Source of the DNA: Pogonophryne albipinna
Taxonomy: Eukaryota > Chordata > Actinopteri > Perciformes > Artedidraconidae
DNA length: 64,000 nt
NCBI GenBank assembly: GCA_028583405.1
Contig: CM053252.1
Span: 37,414,240-37,478,239 of the forward strand
Reading direction: 5' to 3'
The notes under the pieces are model-generated. The model saw only the letters and a program-made list of their open reading frames with translations. It was not told the DNA's origin and searched no databases. Positions 1 to 9,053 of the stretch are shown piece after piece; the stretch's first letter is position 1, and every line of letters begins with the position of its first letter. Position numbers and translations under genes: made by a program.

Positions 1-530
1 GTATTTACATTCAGTATGACTTGTTATGATTAAATGTGAAAGAGTATACTGCTCAATAAATAATGATCACTTCACCACCTCGTTTGAGAGTGAGTCAGAG
101 GCAGAACACAGGGACAGTGGAGAGAGGTCCGTTGCTGAGGTGAGTGATGAAAGGGAAATGACAGTTTAGAGTCAATTGTGATGTGGACTCTCATCCCAGA
201 ATGTTAAGGAAATCAGTGGGGATATTGAACAGGAAACATTTCAGTCAAGGCGCATCATATGACCAATATAGACAGAAGAGCAACATTTATTTGAACATTT
301 AAGTCAATGATACCATTCCTAGGTGAACTTAACATCTGTATGGAGTCAGATCAGTCTCAACATTAATAAATGCTCACAGAAGGATTCACAAATGTATTTT
401 GCGAGTTATATATAAATGGCTCTCCACAACAATATCTCTCAATGCACAATATTGTTATTTTTGTATATAAATGTACAAAAAATTGGCATTTAAACTGCTT
501 TTTATTAATTCAAAGACGGCTCTGAATTAA
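1..530. other. no gene seen
   Basis: AT-rich sequence with no recognisable coding region, RNA gene or repeat before the hairpin that starts at 531. Confidence 0.5.
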
Positions 531-641
531 GCAATCATACACGAGAGGCCGTTCTTGAACGTCATTATTGGTACGACAGTACTGCGCCTGTACTGGAGTA
601 CCAATAATGACGTTCAAGAACGGCCTCAAGTGTATGATTGC
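531..641. repeat. 44-bp-arm inverted repeat (hairpin)
   Basis: The left arm at 531-574 and the right arm at 598-641 are reverse complements apart from two adjacent mismatches. They are separated by 23 bp that hold a further short inverted repeat (CAGTAC...GTACTG). The structure would fold into a long hairpin. It could be a tiny fold-back MITE or a terminal structure of the recombinase remnant about 300 bp to the right. I saw no clear target duplication. Confidence 0.8.
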
Positions 642-916
642 GATTCTATTACACAAACTATCATTGTAATCAACAATATCGTAAAATAATTTCATAATGT
701 GGGCTAATTTGCTCCCAAACTTACGCTTTCTGCTTGAGTTAATCTCCGTCAGAAAGTAGTTCCCATGGTAACGATAGCCGATCAATCGAACACTCCTGCT
801 ATACCCCGCTTACAGTTATTGATATAATTATAGTAAATAATATATTATTAACCAATTTATTGAAAACAATTTATTGAAAACAATTCTTGAATTAAGCTAT
901 TTAAATATCTGAGTAA
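642..916. other. AT-rich, no feature seen
   Basis: Contains short direct repeats near 860-890 (TTTATTGAAAACAA twice) and nothing else I can assign. Confidence 0.4.
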
Positions 917-1488
917 TCACTGTGTGGGATTAGCGGAACAAATCAAATCAGGCTGTCCATGGTGCTGAAACATTTTGGGTTCAGAATGAAGGTGGATGTT
1001 CATGCTGCCATTAAAAGTGCAATTCTTGAAACAGCTCTCCATGAACTCCATGCCAGACTTTTTTGCAGGTGGTGCTGTGGTGTTCACGGGTAGGACTACG
1101 CTATAGGAAGAGCTTTCCTCCAGTGGCCGTTTCATGGCGTGTCCCGGACCGGCAAAAAGCGCGTTGCTCCACATCTTTCTGTTGTCTAGAGATGGAGCCC
1201 AGTAGCTGCGAAGCGATGACTCGTTTTTATGTCCGCTAACGGACATGATTTCTCTGGCCTCCAACCCTGCCTCCGCCAGCCGCTGTATGCAGGGGCTTCT
1301 GACGCAAATCTTTCGTTGGTTTTGTGGTCTGTGTCCATGTCCAACCATTCATCAATACTGAGGCCCCGCAACAAATCAAAATTAACTTTAAAATCTGACA
1401 TTTTGTAGCTACCGATTTTCAACGAGAGACAATGTATAACAGTGTAACGGTAAAACGTCGCTATGGAAACCACACGATGTAGGCTCAT
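917..1488 (-). pseudogene. tyrosine recombinase remnant, Crypton-like
   Basis: The minus-strand frame at 1348-917 contains a stretch with RKICV, an LAEAGLEAREIM helix and GHKNESSLRSY. This resembles the C-terminal half of tyrosine recombinases of the Crypton/KIAA1958-like type, where GH...SL.SY carries the late catalytic His and Tyr. A tail follows with an NCTFNGSMNIH motif of a kind also seen in that group. An overlapping frame at 1488-1186 supplies a plausible N-terminus (MSDFKVNF through SIDEWLDMD). The two parts lie in different frames only about 40 bp apart, so the central core appears deleted and the frame is broken. A full protein of this type is several hundred residues, so this is a dead copy. 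Family assignment is by eye; a DIRS/Ngaro-type recombinase is the main alternative. Confidence 0.5.
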
Positions 1489-2085
1489 GGAAGTAGTTTC
1501 GGTAGGCTAGTGGCGTGTGTAGGCCACTGAATACTTTGTGATTAGGCACGTTCTATTTGATCGTTGTTTGATCGTGGAATCAAACACGCCTATTGACCAA
1601 TCAGAGAGCTTGCTCAAACCTATGTGTTATAGAATTAATAATCAAATATGTTTCCTTTCTTTACTACTGGATGAAATTACAAAATGTACCCATCATTTTC
1701 CTCATGCTAGTATAGCCACATAAAAGTATCAAACCACCTGTTAAAATGCACCAGAATACAGGAAAGGCGAACCCCACACCCCCCGTTAAAAATGTCCCCC
1801 CCACATTCAGGATGCTTCCTACGCCCATGGATTTCTCCATAGGATTTTGGAAAATAGCTGGAAATAAGGTCTGTGGAAAACGAACCTGTTAGATAAATGC
1901 ACGTTTTGTTCAGCCGGATAATATCCACATGTCTACCCTACTTTTATTATTTTCGAATCATAAATCTAATCGATAGATTTATGATCGATAGATTTATGAT
2001 TAGCATAAGTTTGTTCATGATGGCTAATGTCAGTGACAGTGATTACATCGTTGCGAAATTATTAACCGAGTCATTTTCAAGATTG
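1489..2085. other. no gene seen; short tandem duplication
   Basis: Unassigned sequence. A 16-bp direct duplication (GATAGATTTATGATC-like) lies around 1970-1998. Nothing else is recognisable before the target duplication of the fold-back element. Confidence 0.4.
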
Positions 2086-2104
2086 AGTTACTACGGTGGC
2101 CCTG

Positions 2105-2304
2105 AAGACCACAGCATTTCAGAAAACGCTACAGCATTTCAGAAAACACCACAGCATTTCAGAACACACCACAGCATTTCAGAAAACACCACAGCATTTC
2201 AGAAAACACAACACCATTTCACAAAACGCCACAGCATTTCAGAAAACACCACACCATTTCACAAAACGCCATTTCACAAAACACCACAGCATTTCACATT
2301 GGAC
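2105..2304. repeat. 18-bp subterminal tandem repeat, left arm
   Basis: About ten degenerate copies of an 18-bp unit close to CACAGCATTTCAGAAAAC lie just inside the left end of the fold-back element. The inverted right arm has about half as many, at 3445-3545. Subterminal repeats of this sort are often transposase binding sites; that role is inferred. Confidence 0.8.
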
Positions 2305-3444
2305 GGAAAGGGTATTCCTTAGGGAGAACACTTCTTGTTTGTGATTGGACAGAGCCAGCCATAGAAGCACTGCTGTGATTGGTTGTTTTTGCTGCCAGTC
2401 AAGAAATGACGCTTCGTGATTGGCCCAACACATCAGCCGTTAGCTGTTAGCACACACTCAGAGCTCACAGCTCCTCATATCTGTTCAGAAACGGGACAAA
2501 AGTTAAACATATACAAAACACAGACTGTCTATGTCATGGTGAATACTGTCGCTGCTTTATTTATGTCTGTATGACGTTGTTGTGAGTGTGGACGGAGCAG
2601 CTACAGGTTAGTTTAGCCTGATGGATCCGATTCCGATAGGATTTACATGGAGATACGGCCCGCCCCCTCTCCAGCGTCTTGTTTGAAAGACAGGAGTAAA
2701 CACAGAATTAATGCTTTATTAATTCATGGTTTTTAAGGGGCTTATCTCCACGTAAATACTATGGTAGACCACCCAAAATTCGCATCGCTCTCATCGCTCG
2801 AGTTTCACCGCGGCTGTCAGCTGTGTTTGCTCCTGTCATTCAAACAAGACGCGCTGGAGAGGGGGCGGGGCGTATCTCCATGTAAATCCAATGGGAGATA
2901 CCAACTACAACAAAATGAACATATTTGACCGTGATTTAATTGTAATACATGTTTCAAAGTGATGCCGAAGTAACAACGTACTGATAACGGTTAGTACAAA
3001 CCATGAATTAACGCTTTGACAAGTCTGCAGACAAGACGGCATGCGAAAAGCTTTTAAAATGCGTGTTTTCTGAATGGAATCGGATCCATCAGGCTAAACT
3101 AACCTGTAGCTGCTCCGTCCACACTCACAACAACGTCATACAGACATACATAAAGCAGCGACTGTATTCACCATGACATAGACAGTCTGTGGTTTGTACA
3201 TGTTTAACTTTTGTCCAGTTTCTGAACAGATATGAGGAGCTGTGAGATCTGAGTGTGTGCTAACGGCTGATGTGTTGGGACCATAGGTTGGGACATATTG
3301 CGCTGTCGGGCGTTGACCAATCACGAAGCGTCATTTCTTGACTGGCAGCAAAAACAACCAATCACAGCAGTGCTTCTCTGGCTGGCTCTGTCCAATCATA
3401 AACAAGAAGTGTTCTCCCTAAAGGAATACCCTTTCCGTCCAATG

Positions 3445-3545
3445 TGAAATGCTGTGGCGTTTTCTGAAATGCTGTGGCGTTTTCTAAAATGCTGTAGTGT
3501 TTTGTGAAATGCTGTTGTGTTTTGTGAAATGCTGTGGTGTCTTGC
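3445..3545. repeat. 18-bp subterminal repeat, right arm
   Basis: Five to six copies of the same 18-bp unit in reverse complement (GAAATGCTGTGGTGTTTT-like), next to the right end of the fold-back element. Confidence 0.75.
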
Positions 3546-3568
3546 ACTTCAGGGCCACCGTAAGTTAC

Positions 3569-4100
3569 AATGATAAATTGGAGTGGCAAAGGATCAGCTG
3601 CATGACCCGCCATCAAGTGCTTCATCGAAAAGGACAGGAGGATGGACTTTGTGTTTAAGTGATTTGATCATCAAAGGTAGGCCTAAGTCATTTTCAAAGT
3701 GGGCCGCTGTGCCGACTTAATTCATTTTCAATTGTTACTTGGCTGTGGGTGCCCTGTCATGATGTTTATATAAATGGTGTTGTTTTGTGTGGTAGAGGGT
3801 CGCTGTCATTGATACGTTTTGCACCCCGGGCTTTGTTTTGATATTCCGCTGTGACGTAATAACTCTTCTTTTTTTTCGAGGGAAGGGGGGGGGGGGGGTC
3901 AGAGGGCCTAGGTATAAAAGTCACGGCCTGCCACTGGTATACTGTATTAAAATGGTGCGTTTAATTGATAAGATGAATCTATCCAGAGCAACAAAAGTGA
4001 TGCCAACCAGAAAGGGTTCTTAGTCTTGCTGTGTCTAAGAGTTAAATATAATGCGTAAATATAAATAATATATATACTGAACATAATTGGTAATGTTCTT
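3569..4100. other. no gene; 14-base G run
   Basis: Unassigned sequence containing an uninterrupted run of G at 3885-3898. No coding signal was recognised. Confidence 0.4.
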
Positions 4101-4103
4101 TAC

Positions 4104-4210
4104 TTAAAGGTCTCCTATCATTCAAAATGCACTTTTTGATGTATTTTATACATAAATATGTGTCCCCGGTGTGTAAAGGAACTCACAAAGTGTTAGAAAA
4201 CAAAACCCTC
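4104..4210 (+). repeat. 5' part of an interspersed repeat split by DIRS
   Basis: Starts TTAAAGGTCTCC and runs through ...TGTGTCCCCGGTGTG. It is interrupted by the DIRS element. The apparent continuation resumes near 7106 (TTTTCCTCCGTACCC). The first 63 bases align without gaps to the left edge of the satellite array at 52035. Confidence 0.55.
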
Positions 4211-4228
4211 TCTGTTATATCTCTCACA

Positions 4229-4407
4229 GGCTCCGCCCTCTACTGGACTCTATGGGTACTACCCCTTGATCATATCATGCAAGCATTCATCCACTGAGAC
4301 TTCTATAAACGTAGCCGGCCCCGGGTGGGCCTACCTGAATGCGCTCATCTCACCGTATAAAAGGAGGCCTCGCCTCCTCACTGTCATCCTTTTCTCTTCA
4401 GTGATCA
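4229..4407. repeat. DIRS left inverted terminal repeat
   Basis: Inverted match to about 6874-7055. Shared blocks include the CCTCTACTGGACTCTATGGG stretch, a GTAGCCGGCCCC block and a CGCCTCCTCAC block just before the gag frame. Confidence 0.75.
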
Positions 4408-4455
4408 GGATTAAACAACCTGAGCAGTAAACGAGAAAGGAAAAAGAAGAAAAGC

Positions 4456-5076
4456 ATGGACTCACCACTCCTCGAACACCGGACCTGTCCGACATGCCCT
4501 GGCCTAATCGCGAGGGCTGATCCGCATCGCCTGTGCTTCCAATGCCTGGGGCCGGACCACGCCGAGGACGGCCTAAGCCAGTCGCCGGCCTGCAAAGCCT
4601 GCCGGATGATCTCTCGGCTAAGCCGTGGGCATCATTACCGGTTGAAGTACGGCTCGCCAGAGGAGGCGGAGGATCAGGACCTCGAGGTGGTGGAGATGGG
4701 TGAACAGGATTACGAGGTGCCATTCAGATTCGCCATCCCGAGGGGCCGGGTGGCCACGTTCACGGAGGAGGAAGACGACAAGGACAACTCGTTGTCTGGT
4801 ACTTTCGGATCCGGCGGCCATGAGGGTCCAGCACACAGGTCTGCACGTCTGGACTTCCCGGCGGTGATGACCCTGACGGCGGAGCATGTGGGCCTACCGC
4901 TCCCCCCACCGCTGCCACCGAGGCCAGTAAGCTGCCTTCGACAGGGGTTTTATGGCCCGGTGAATCCGGCGCAGCCGGCCTTCATCTCGCCCCCGTTGCC
5001 AGATATCTGGCAGTGTGTGGAGGCGACGTGGCGGCAGCCATTGAGGACGAAGGCCCCAATAGCCGCCTCGACGTGA
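4456..5076 (+). CDS. DIRS gag-like protein
   Basis: A 206-codon frame near the left repeat of the DIRS element. The N-terminus carries a cysteine-rich cluster: CPTC at residues 11-14, then CFQCLG, a following H, and CKAC near residue 46. This matches the usual zinc-binding start of fish DIRS gag proteins. An acidic stretch (EEAEDQDLEVVEMGEQD) and a proline-rich segment (LPLPPPLPPRP) follow. The protein probably binds element RNA in cytoplasmic particles, a role inferred from the family. The start is the first ATG after the terminal repeat. The frame ends where the internal deletion begins, so its C-terminus may be shortened. Confidence 0.7.
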   Translation: MDSPLLEHRTCPTCPGLIARADPHRLCFQCLGPDHAEDGLSQSPACKACRMISRLSRGHHYRLKYGSPEEAEDQDLEVVEMGEQDYEVPFRFAIPRGRVATFTEEEDDKDNSLSGTFGSGGHEGPAHRSARLDFPAVMTLTAEHVGLPLPPPLPPRPVSCLRQGFYGPVNPAQPAFISPPLPDIWQCVEATWRQPLRTKAPIAAST

Positions 5077-5112
5077 GCCTGGTGGCCCATCTGCTTCCGC
5101 AGGCAGCTGAGT

Positions 5113-5350
5113 GACGATCAGCCCTTGGGGGTGGACGCGTTCGCACACGAGCCATGGCCAAGAAAGCTGCCCTACGCCTTTCCACCGCTGCGTCTCATTC
5201 TCCCTCTCCTGGGGAGAGTGAGGCGGGAACGTCTGTCAATCATCCTAGTAGCGCCGGATCGCGCAGGGGCGTCGTGGTACTCAGAGATGACACAGATGAA
5301 GGTGGGCCAGCCCTGGGCTCTTCCCCAAGTTTGGGGGGTGATCTCCCATG
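5113..5350 (+). pseudogene. DIRS RNase H C-terminal remnant
   Basis: The translated stretch beginning GVDAFAHEPWPRKLPYAFPP and continuing through RLSIILVAPDRAG...W resembles the segment that follows the RNase H domain in fish DIRS polyproteins (a W-P-x-L-YAFPP then LVAP..W pattern). The reverse transcriptase that should precede it is absent, with gag sequence joined almost directly to this piece. It is therefore a scar of a deletion of well over 1 kb, inferred from usual element size. Confidence 0.6.
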
Positions 5351-5529
5351 AGGCAGGTGCAATCGGGGCGTTTCCCACGCTGGGCCACCCCCTCCAGGCT
5401 TGGCTCCTGAGGGGGAGAGGTGGGAGGGATTGTCTGATAGTGTGATTCAGTCTATCCAGGCAGCTAGAGCGGGATCCACCACAGCCTGTTACAGGCCAAA
5501 GTGGCTGGGATTCCGGGCGATGGTGTGAG

Positions 5530-6430
5530 GAGCGAAAAATAGAGCACTTATCTTGTAAATTTGGATCTATTTTGTCCTACTTACAGTTGTTGGTGGACAG
5601 AGGGCTTGCTCATTCCACGGTGAAAGTGTATGCAGCAGCCATCTCGTCCTGCCATGAAGGATTTGACGGCAGGTCAGTTTTTGCCCAGCCGCTGATGTCG
5701 CGGTTTTTGTGGGGTGTCAGCAGGCTGCGCCCGGTGGTGCGCGCCTCTGCCCCGCAGTGGGACTTGCTGCTGGTGCTCGAGGCGCTGGTCACAGGACCAT
5801 TTGAGCCTCTGGAGCTCTCTTCCCTGAAAGCACTGTCATGGACGAGAGCATTGCTTTGCCTTAACGTCAGCCAAAGGAGTGTCGAGTTAACCGCTTTATC
5901 GGTGCACCCGAGTTGTTTGATGATCCGGGGTGACCAAAGCGGGGCGACACTCAGACCGAACCCCTCCTTTGTGCCTAAGAGCCTAAGGAGTACATTCAGG
6001 TCGAGGGCTATCCAGTTGGGGGGTTTTAATCTCCCCCCCATAGTGGGGTGAGGGAAGCTAAATTGCACCTCCTCTGCCCGGTGCGTGCCCTGGCATGTTA
6101 TGTAAAGCGCACGGCTGCCCTTAGACACACAGCACAGCTGTTTGTGTGTTTCGGCGGTGGGGTAACTGGAAAAGCTTTGTCCAAGAAACGCCTGGCAGGC
6201 TGGCTTTGCGAATGCATTGCACATGCCTACGGATAGGCGGGGAGAGCCTTCCCAGCGGGAGTCCGTGCACACTCTACACGAGCCATGGCTGTATCAATAG
6301 CCTTGTTTAATGCGTAAGTGTGGAGGACATATGCACATCTTGGTCAACACCAGGTCCCTTCATTAAGTTTTATCTCTTGGACATGTCTGGCTCCTTTTCA
6401 TCATCTGTACTTGCTGGGGCAATGCAGAAC
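5530..6430 (+). pseudogene. DIRS tyrosine recombinase, broken
   Basis: The frame from about 5560 to 6051 holds the N-terminal SAM-like part (LQLLVDRGLAHSTVKVYAAA) and the core start. Homology then shifts frame near 6045 and continues (LLCPVRALACYVKRTA through QLFVCFGGG). It meets an in-frame TAG at 6234-6236, carries the HSTR box (His at 6270-6272, Arg at 6279-6281), and shifts frame again before the FIKFYLLD tyrosine region around 6360-6390. Tyrosine recombinases of this family integrate circular DNA copies without target duplication. With two frame changes and stops the gene is inactive here. It overlaps no other gene and lies just upstream of the internal complementary region. Confidence 0.75.
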
Positions 6431-6793
6431 TGGTGAGGAGGGAGAGGGGGGCTGTGGGTCAGTGGGCATCCGACCCCCTCCCCGGATGTAATGTGCTTAC
6501 GTTTCCTGGGCCCCCGGCCCCGGGGGACGTAATGCACACATGGGTCCATAGGGGCTGGAGGTTTCTCCCCTGCATTAAGACAGGAGGAGGAAATCCTCTA
6601 CGTTATGGCACACCTCCGTGGGGTAAGCGTGTCAGGGTGTGCCTGGCCAGCCGCAGCCTCTTTTTCTCTCCTTGGGAGAGGTAAGAGAGGCGCAGCAGCT
6701 GCTAAACAGAAAGCCGGTCCGAAACAGGGGGATGAGCGATGTTCTCGCGGAACAGCAGAGCGGGTATGCATCGAGCCTGTGAGAGATATAATG

Positions 6794-6852
6794 TAGGGTT
6801 ACGTATGGTAACCCATGTTATATAAGGACAGTGGAGCGCTCTACTCATGGAG
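6794..6852. repeat. DIRS internal complementary region
   Basis: 6794-6826 is an exact reverse complement of the right terminal extension at 7060-7092 (33 bp). Weaker complementarity continues to about 6852 against 7035-7060. In DIRS elements such a region is thought to help form the circular replication intermediate. Confidence 0.75.
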
Positions 6853-6873
6853 CACTGCTGCCCTATGCTGCTC

Positions 6874-7092
6874 AGCTGAAGAGAAAGTAAAGGGATAGAA
6901 GTGAGGAGGCGAGGCCGCCTCTTATGCAGTGGATGCGTGCACATTCAGGTAGGCCCGCCCAGGGGGCCGGCTACGTATAGTGAAGTCTCAGTGAAGGAAT
7001 GCGTGCATAGATAGGATACGGGGGAGTACCCATAGAGTCCAGTAGAGGGCTCCGCTGTGCTTATATAACATGGGTTACCATACGTAACCCTA
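6874..7092. repeat. DIRS right inverted repeat and extension
   Basis: About 6874-7055 pairs with the left terminal repeat. 7060-7092 is the terminal extension that pairs with the internal complementary region. Confidence 0.75.
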
Positions 7093-7105
7093 CGTTACCA
7101 TACGT

Positions 7106-7300
7106 AACCCCTCGTTTTCCTCCGTACCCAAATCTGTAAAAACGGGGGTACAACGGAGCTGATCCAGATTTACTGCCGATTTGACGTAATATCGGAAATG
7201 TGGGCTGGCTTTACACCCCCAGCCCTATCAGAAACGTTGCTATCAGAAACAATGCACGACATGTTTTGGAAGTAATATGGTCTTTGTTTACATTAACCTG
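7106..7300 (+). repeat. probable continuation of repeat split by DIRS
   Basis: Begins TTTTCCTCCGTACCC and includes TTGACGTAATATCGGAAATG. I read it as the second half of the interspersed repeat at 4104-4210. The join is inferred from the position of the DIRS ends. Confidence 0.4.
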
Positions 7301-8530
7301 TTAAGCCCTGAGCCTGTTTTTCAGGTCTCAGGCTCGAAAATGACATTCCCAGAACAAATGACTATATCTTCAATTCTAAAAGGGGTAAATGAATAATCTT
7401 TTTTCTCAAAGCAATGATACACCTGTGAGTTGGATGTAGAGGAGTCAGAATCAATATAGATGTTTTTATTTTAAAGTAAATTCAGATTGAACATAGTAGA
7501 AAAATGTAAATTATAGTTTCCGTCCAAAAAAAAACATTACTTATAGTGAAAACCAGCCTTGAATGATGGGATAGTAGACTAAAAGCTTTAGGAATCCAAA
7601 CTATAACATATAATAAGTACCCTGTATCAAGATTGATGCAAAACAAGTGAAATATGTCCTTTTTAGAGAGGTTTAGAAAAAAAACACACCTCTGGGGTCA
7701 TTTGGGTGTATTTGCCAAATCTCTGGAACTCATTGGTCGATGTTGGTGATTGGCACCTCTTTTGAACCGTTAGAGCCAATAGAACTGAGGGGAAGTTCCT
7801 AAATCCATCTAAACATTTCCATTGAGGATTGAGATTGAATGAAAACTACTCTTATTGCCATAAATGTTATGATGGATTATCAGCAATCATTTCAAAGGGA
7901 CGCTAAAACATTGGATTAACCTTCAGCAGCGTTTATATGCGTTTTAATGCCATTGAAAACAGCAAAGGTAAGACGTATTTGCCGTTTTGGCCCCGTAAAG
8001 TGAAGTTGTGTGTTGTCTTTGCTGGCTTTCGCTGCCATGAGTCTTGGGCGCACAGTGATGATACTTATACCATTGGAATCTGTGGAATCTCATATGCTAT
8101 CTAGTTTATGCAGATTGCATGAAGTATAAAAGATTGCTACCGTGAGTTATGTGCTAAGTGCGTGAGCACTCTTTCGCTTATTGCTAATAAAATTGTAGTT
8201 TATCTGTTAAGTGTTTTCTTACAACATGGTCTCTTCATTATACTTGAGTTTATGTGATTTATTTGATAGTTAACTTTATATTTTATTAACATGTAGGCTA
8301 ATAGTACGGTAATATTAAAATTATTGAAAAAATGTACATTGCAGATATTAGCCACATTAGTAAGTTAGCTAAAAAGATAGCCATATTAGACAGTTATCAT
8401 TGCCATTAATTGCCTCGTCAAACTACGAAAACGTTCGTTTGTCACAAAATAAATTACACTGGTTTGACTTAGATTTGAGGGCATGGGCTTGAGCATGATG
8501 TAATTATGTTATCTATCACATTCGCTAACC
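7301..8530. other. no gene seen
   Basis: AT-rich sequence with a short inverted motif near 7310-7345 (CCTGAGCCTG...CAGGCTCG). I recognise no coding region or RNA gene. Confidence 0.4.
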
Positions 8531-9053
8531 TGTCTGTCTTTAAATTCTTTAAACAGCTCTGGATGCCGGTCGGCGAGGTGCTTAGCCAAGTTTGATGTGT
8601 TGGCTCCCTTGGTTTGCAGGGATCTAAAACATGTCTGACAGACAGGCCTCGTGGTGTCCGTAGGCTTGCACTCACTGTCAGAGATATAGCTAAAATACTT
8701 CCAAATTTAGCTTCTGGCGTCTTTTTTGTCAACAAGCCGAGGTGCAGCGCCAGTTGCACTCCCACTTGCAGCCATGCTTCTCGTATTCTCACATGCTCTG
8801 GCAGCTAGCGCGTGCATGAGAGAGGGGAGGCACTTAGAGCGTGCTTGAGAGGGGAGGGACTGCAGGCACGGCTGCAGGGAGTGGAAGCAGAGCGCTGAAC
8901 ACACACGGCTCTTATTAAAACTGCGCTTTTTCACCGGAGTACTTTTCCCCGTCATTCTTAAAGTACCAATACTAATGAAACGGAGGAATCGTAACGTTTT
9001 TAACGGCAGGGTATCGCGGTACCTTTCAAGTATCGGTACACCGTGCAACACTA
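8480..9053 (-). mobile_element. 5' end of a hAT element
   Basis: The right boundary reads, on the minus strand, TAGTGTTGCACGGTGTACCG followed by repeated GTACC/GGTACC motifs, the form of a fish hAT terminus. Between it and the BED exon lies about 280 bp of likely 5' leader. I could not find the opposite end or an 8-bp duplication, so the left limit given is only the extent of recognised sequence. Confidence 0.55.
8541..8775 (-). pseudogene. BED zinc-finger exon of a hAT transposase
   Basis: Reading leftward from an ATG at 8775, the frame gives MAASGSATGAAPRLVDKK, then a TAA stop at 8709-8707. It continues as a BED-type zinc finger: IWKYF, CQTCF as the Cys pair, and NTSNLAKHLADRH as the His pair. 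A GTTAGC after the CAG at about 8540 could be a splice donor, so this may be the first coding exon of a hAT transposase, the BED finger binding element ends. The in-frame stop and the absence of the catalytic and dimerisation domains nearby make it a remnant. A domesticated ZBED gene is possible but less likely given the stop and the hAT end at 9053. Confidence 0.65.

Larger units (their letters stand above)
2086..3568. mobile_element. fold-back DNA transposon with nested inverted repeats
   Basis: Element body 2092-3562, flanked by the direct repeat AGTTAC (2086-2091 and 3563-3568). The ends read TACGGTGGCCCTGAAG inward on both sides. Long arms (2092-2634 and 3076-3562) are near reverse complements, differing mainly in the number of 18-bp subterminal repeats and in one roughly 39-bp segment present only on the right. 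Inside, a second inverted pair lies at about 2639-2692 and 2840-2892. No transposase is present, so the element is non-autonomous. A 6-bp duplication does not fit hAT (8 bp), piggyBac (TTAA) or Tc1/mariner (TA). Dada-type elements make 6-7 bp duplications, but the superfamily is not established here. Confidence 0.8.
4211..7105 (+). mobile_element. internally deleted DIRS-type retrotransposon
   Basis: A DIRS-type element, using a tyrosine recombinase in place of an integrase. It has inverted terminal repeats at about 4229-4407 and 6874-7055, a gag-like frame, the end of the RNase H region, and a recombinase. The reverse transcriptase and most of RNase H are missing between about 5080 and 5125, so the copy cannot mobilise itself. 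The internal complementary region of DIRS elements is present: 6794-6826 is a perfect reverse complement of 7060-7092. Outer boundaries are uncertain by some tens of bases. Confidence 0.8.

Noticed and set aside
2096..2344. Repetitive ORFs (AFQKT repeats)
   Set aside because: They translate the 18-bp subterminal repeats of the fold-back element; no independent coding evidence.
3885..3898. G-run as regulatory quadruplex (also 10249-10263)
   Set aside because: A single homopolymer run with no promoter or gene context; recorded only as sequence composition.
8707..9051. 114-codon minus ORF as one protein
   Set aside because: Its upstream part is hAT leader sequence; only the last 22 codons from the ATG at 8775 fit the BED-finger gene, and a stop follows.
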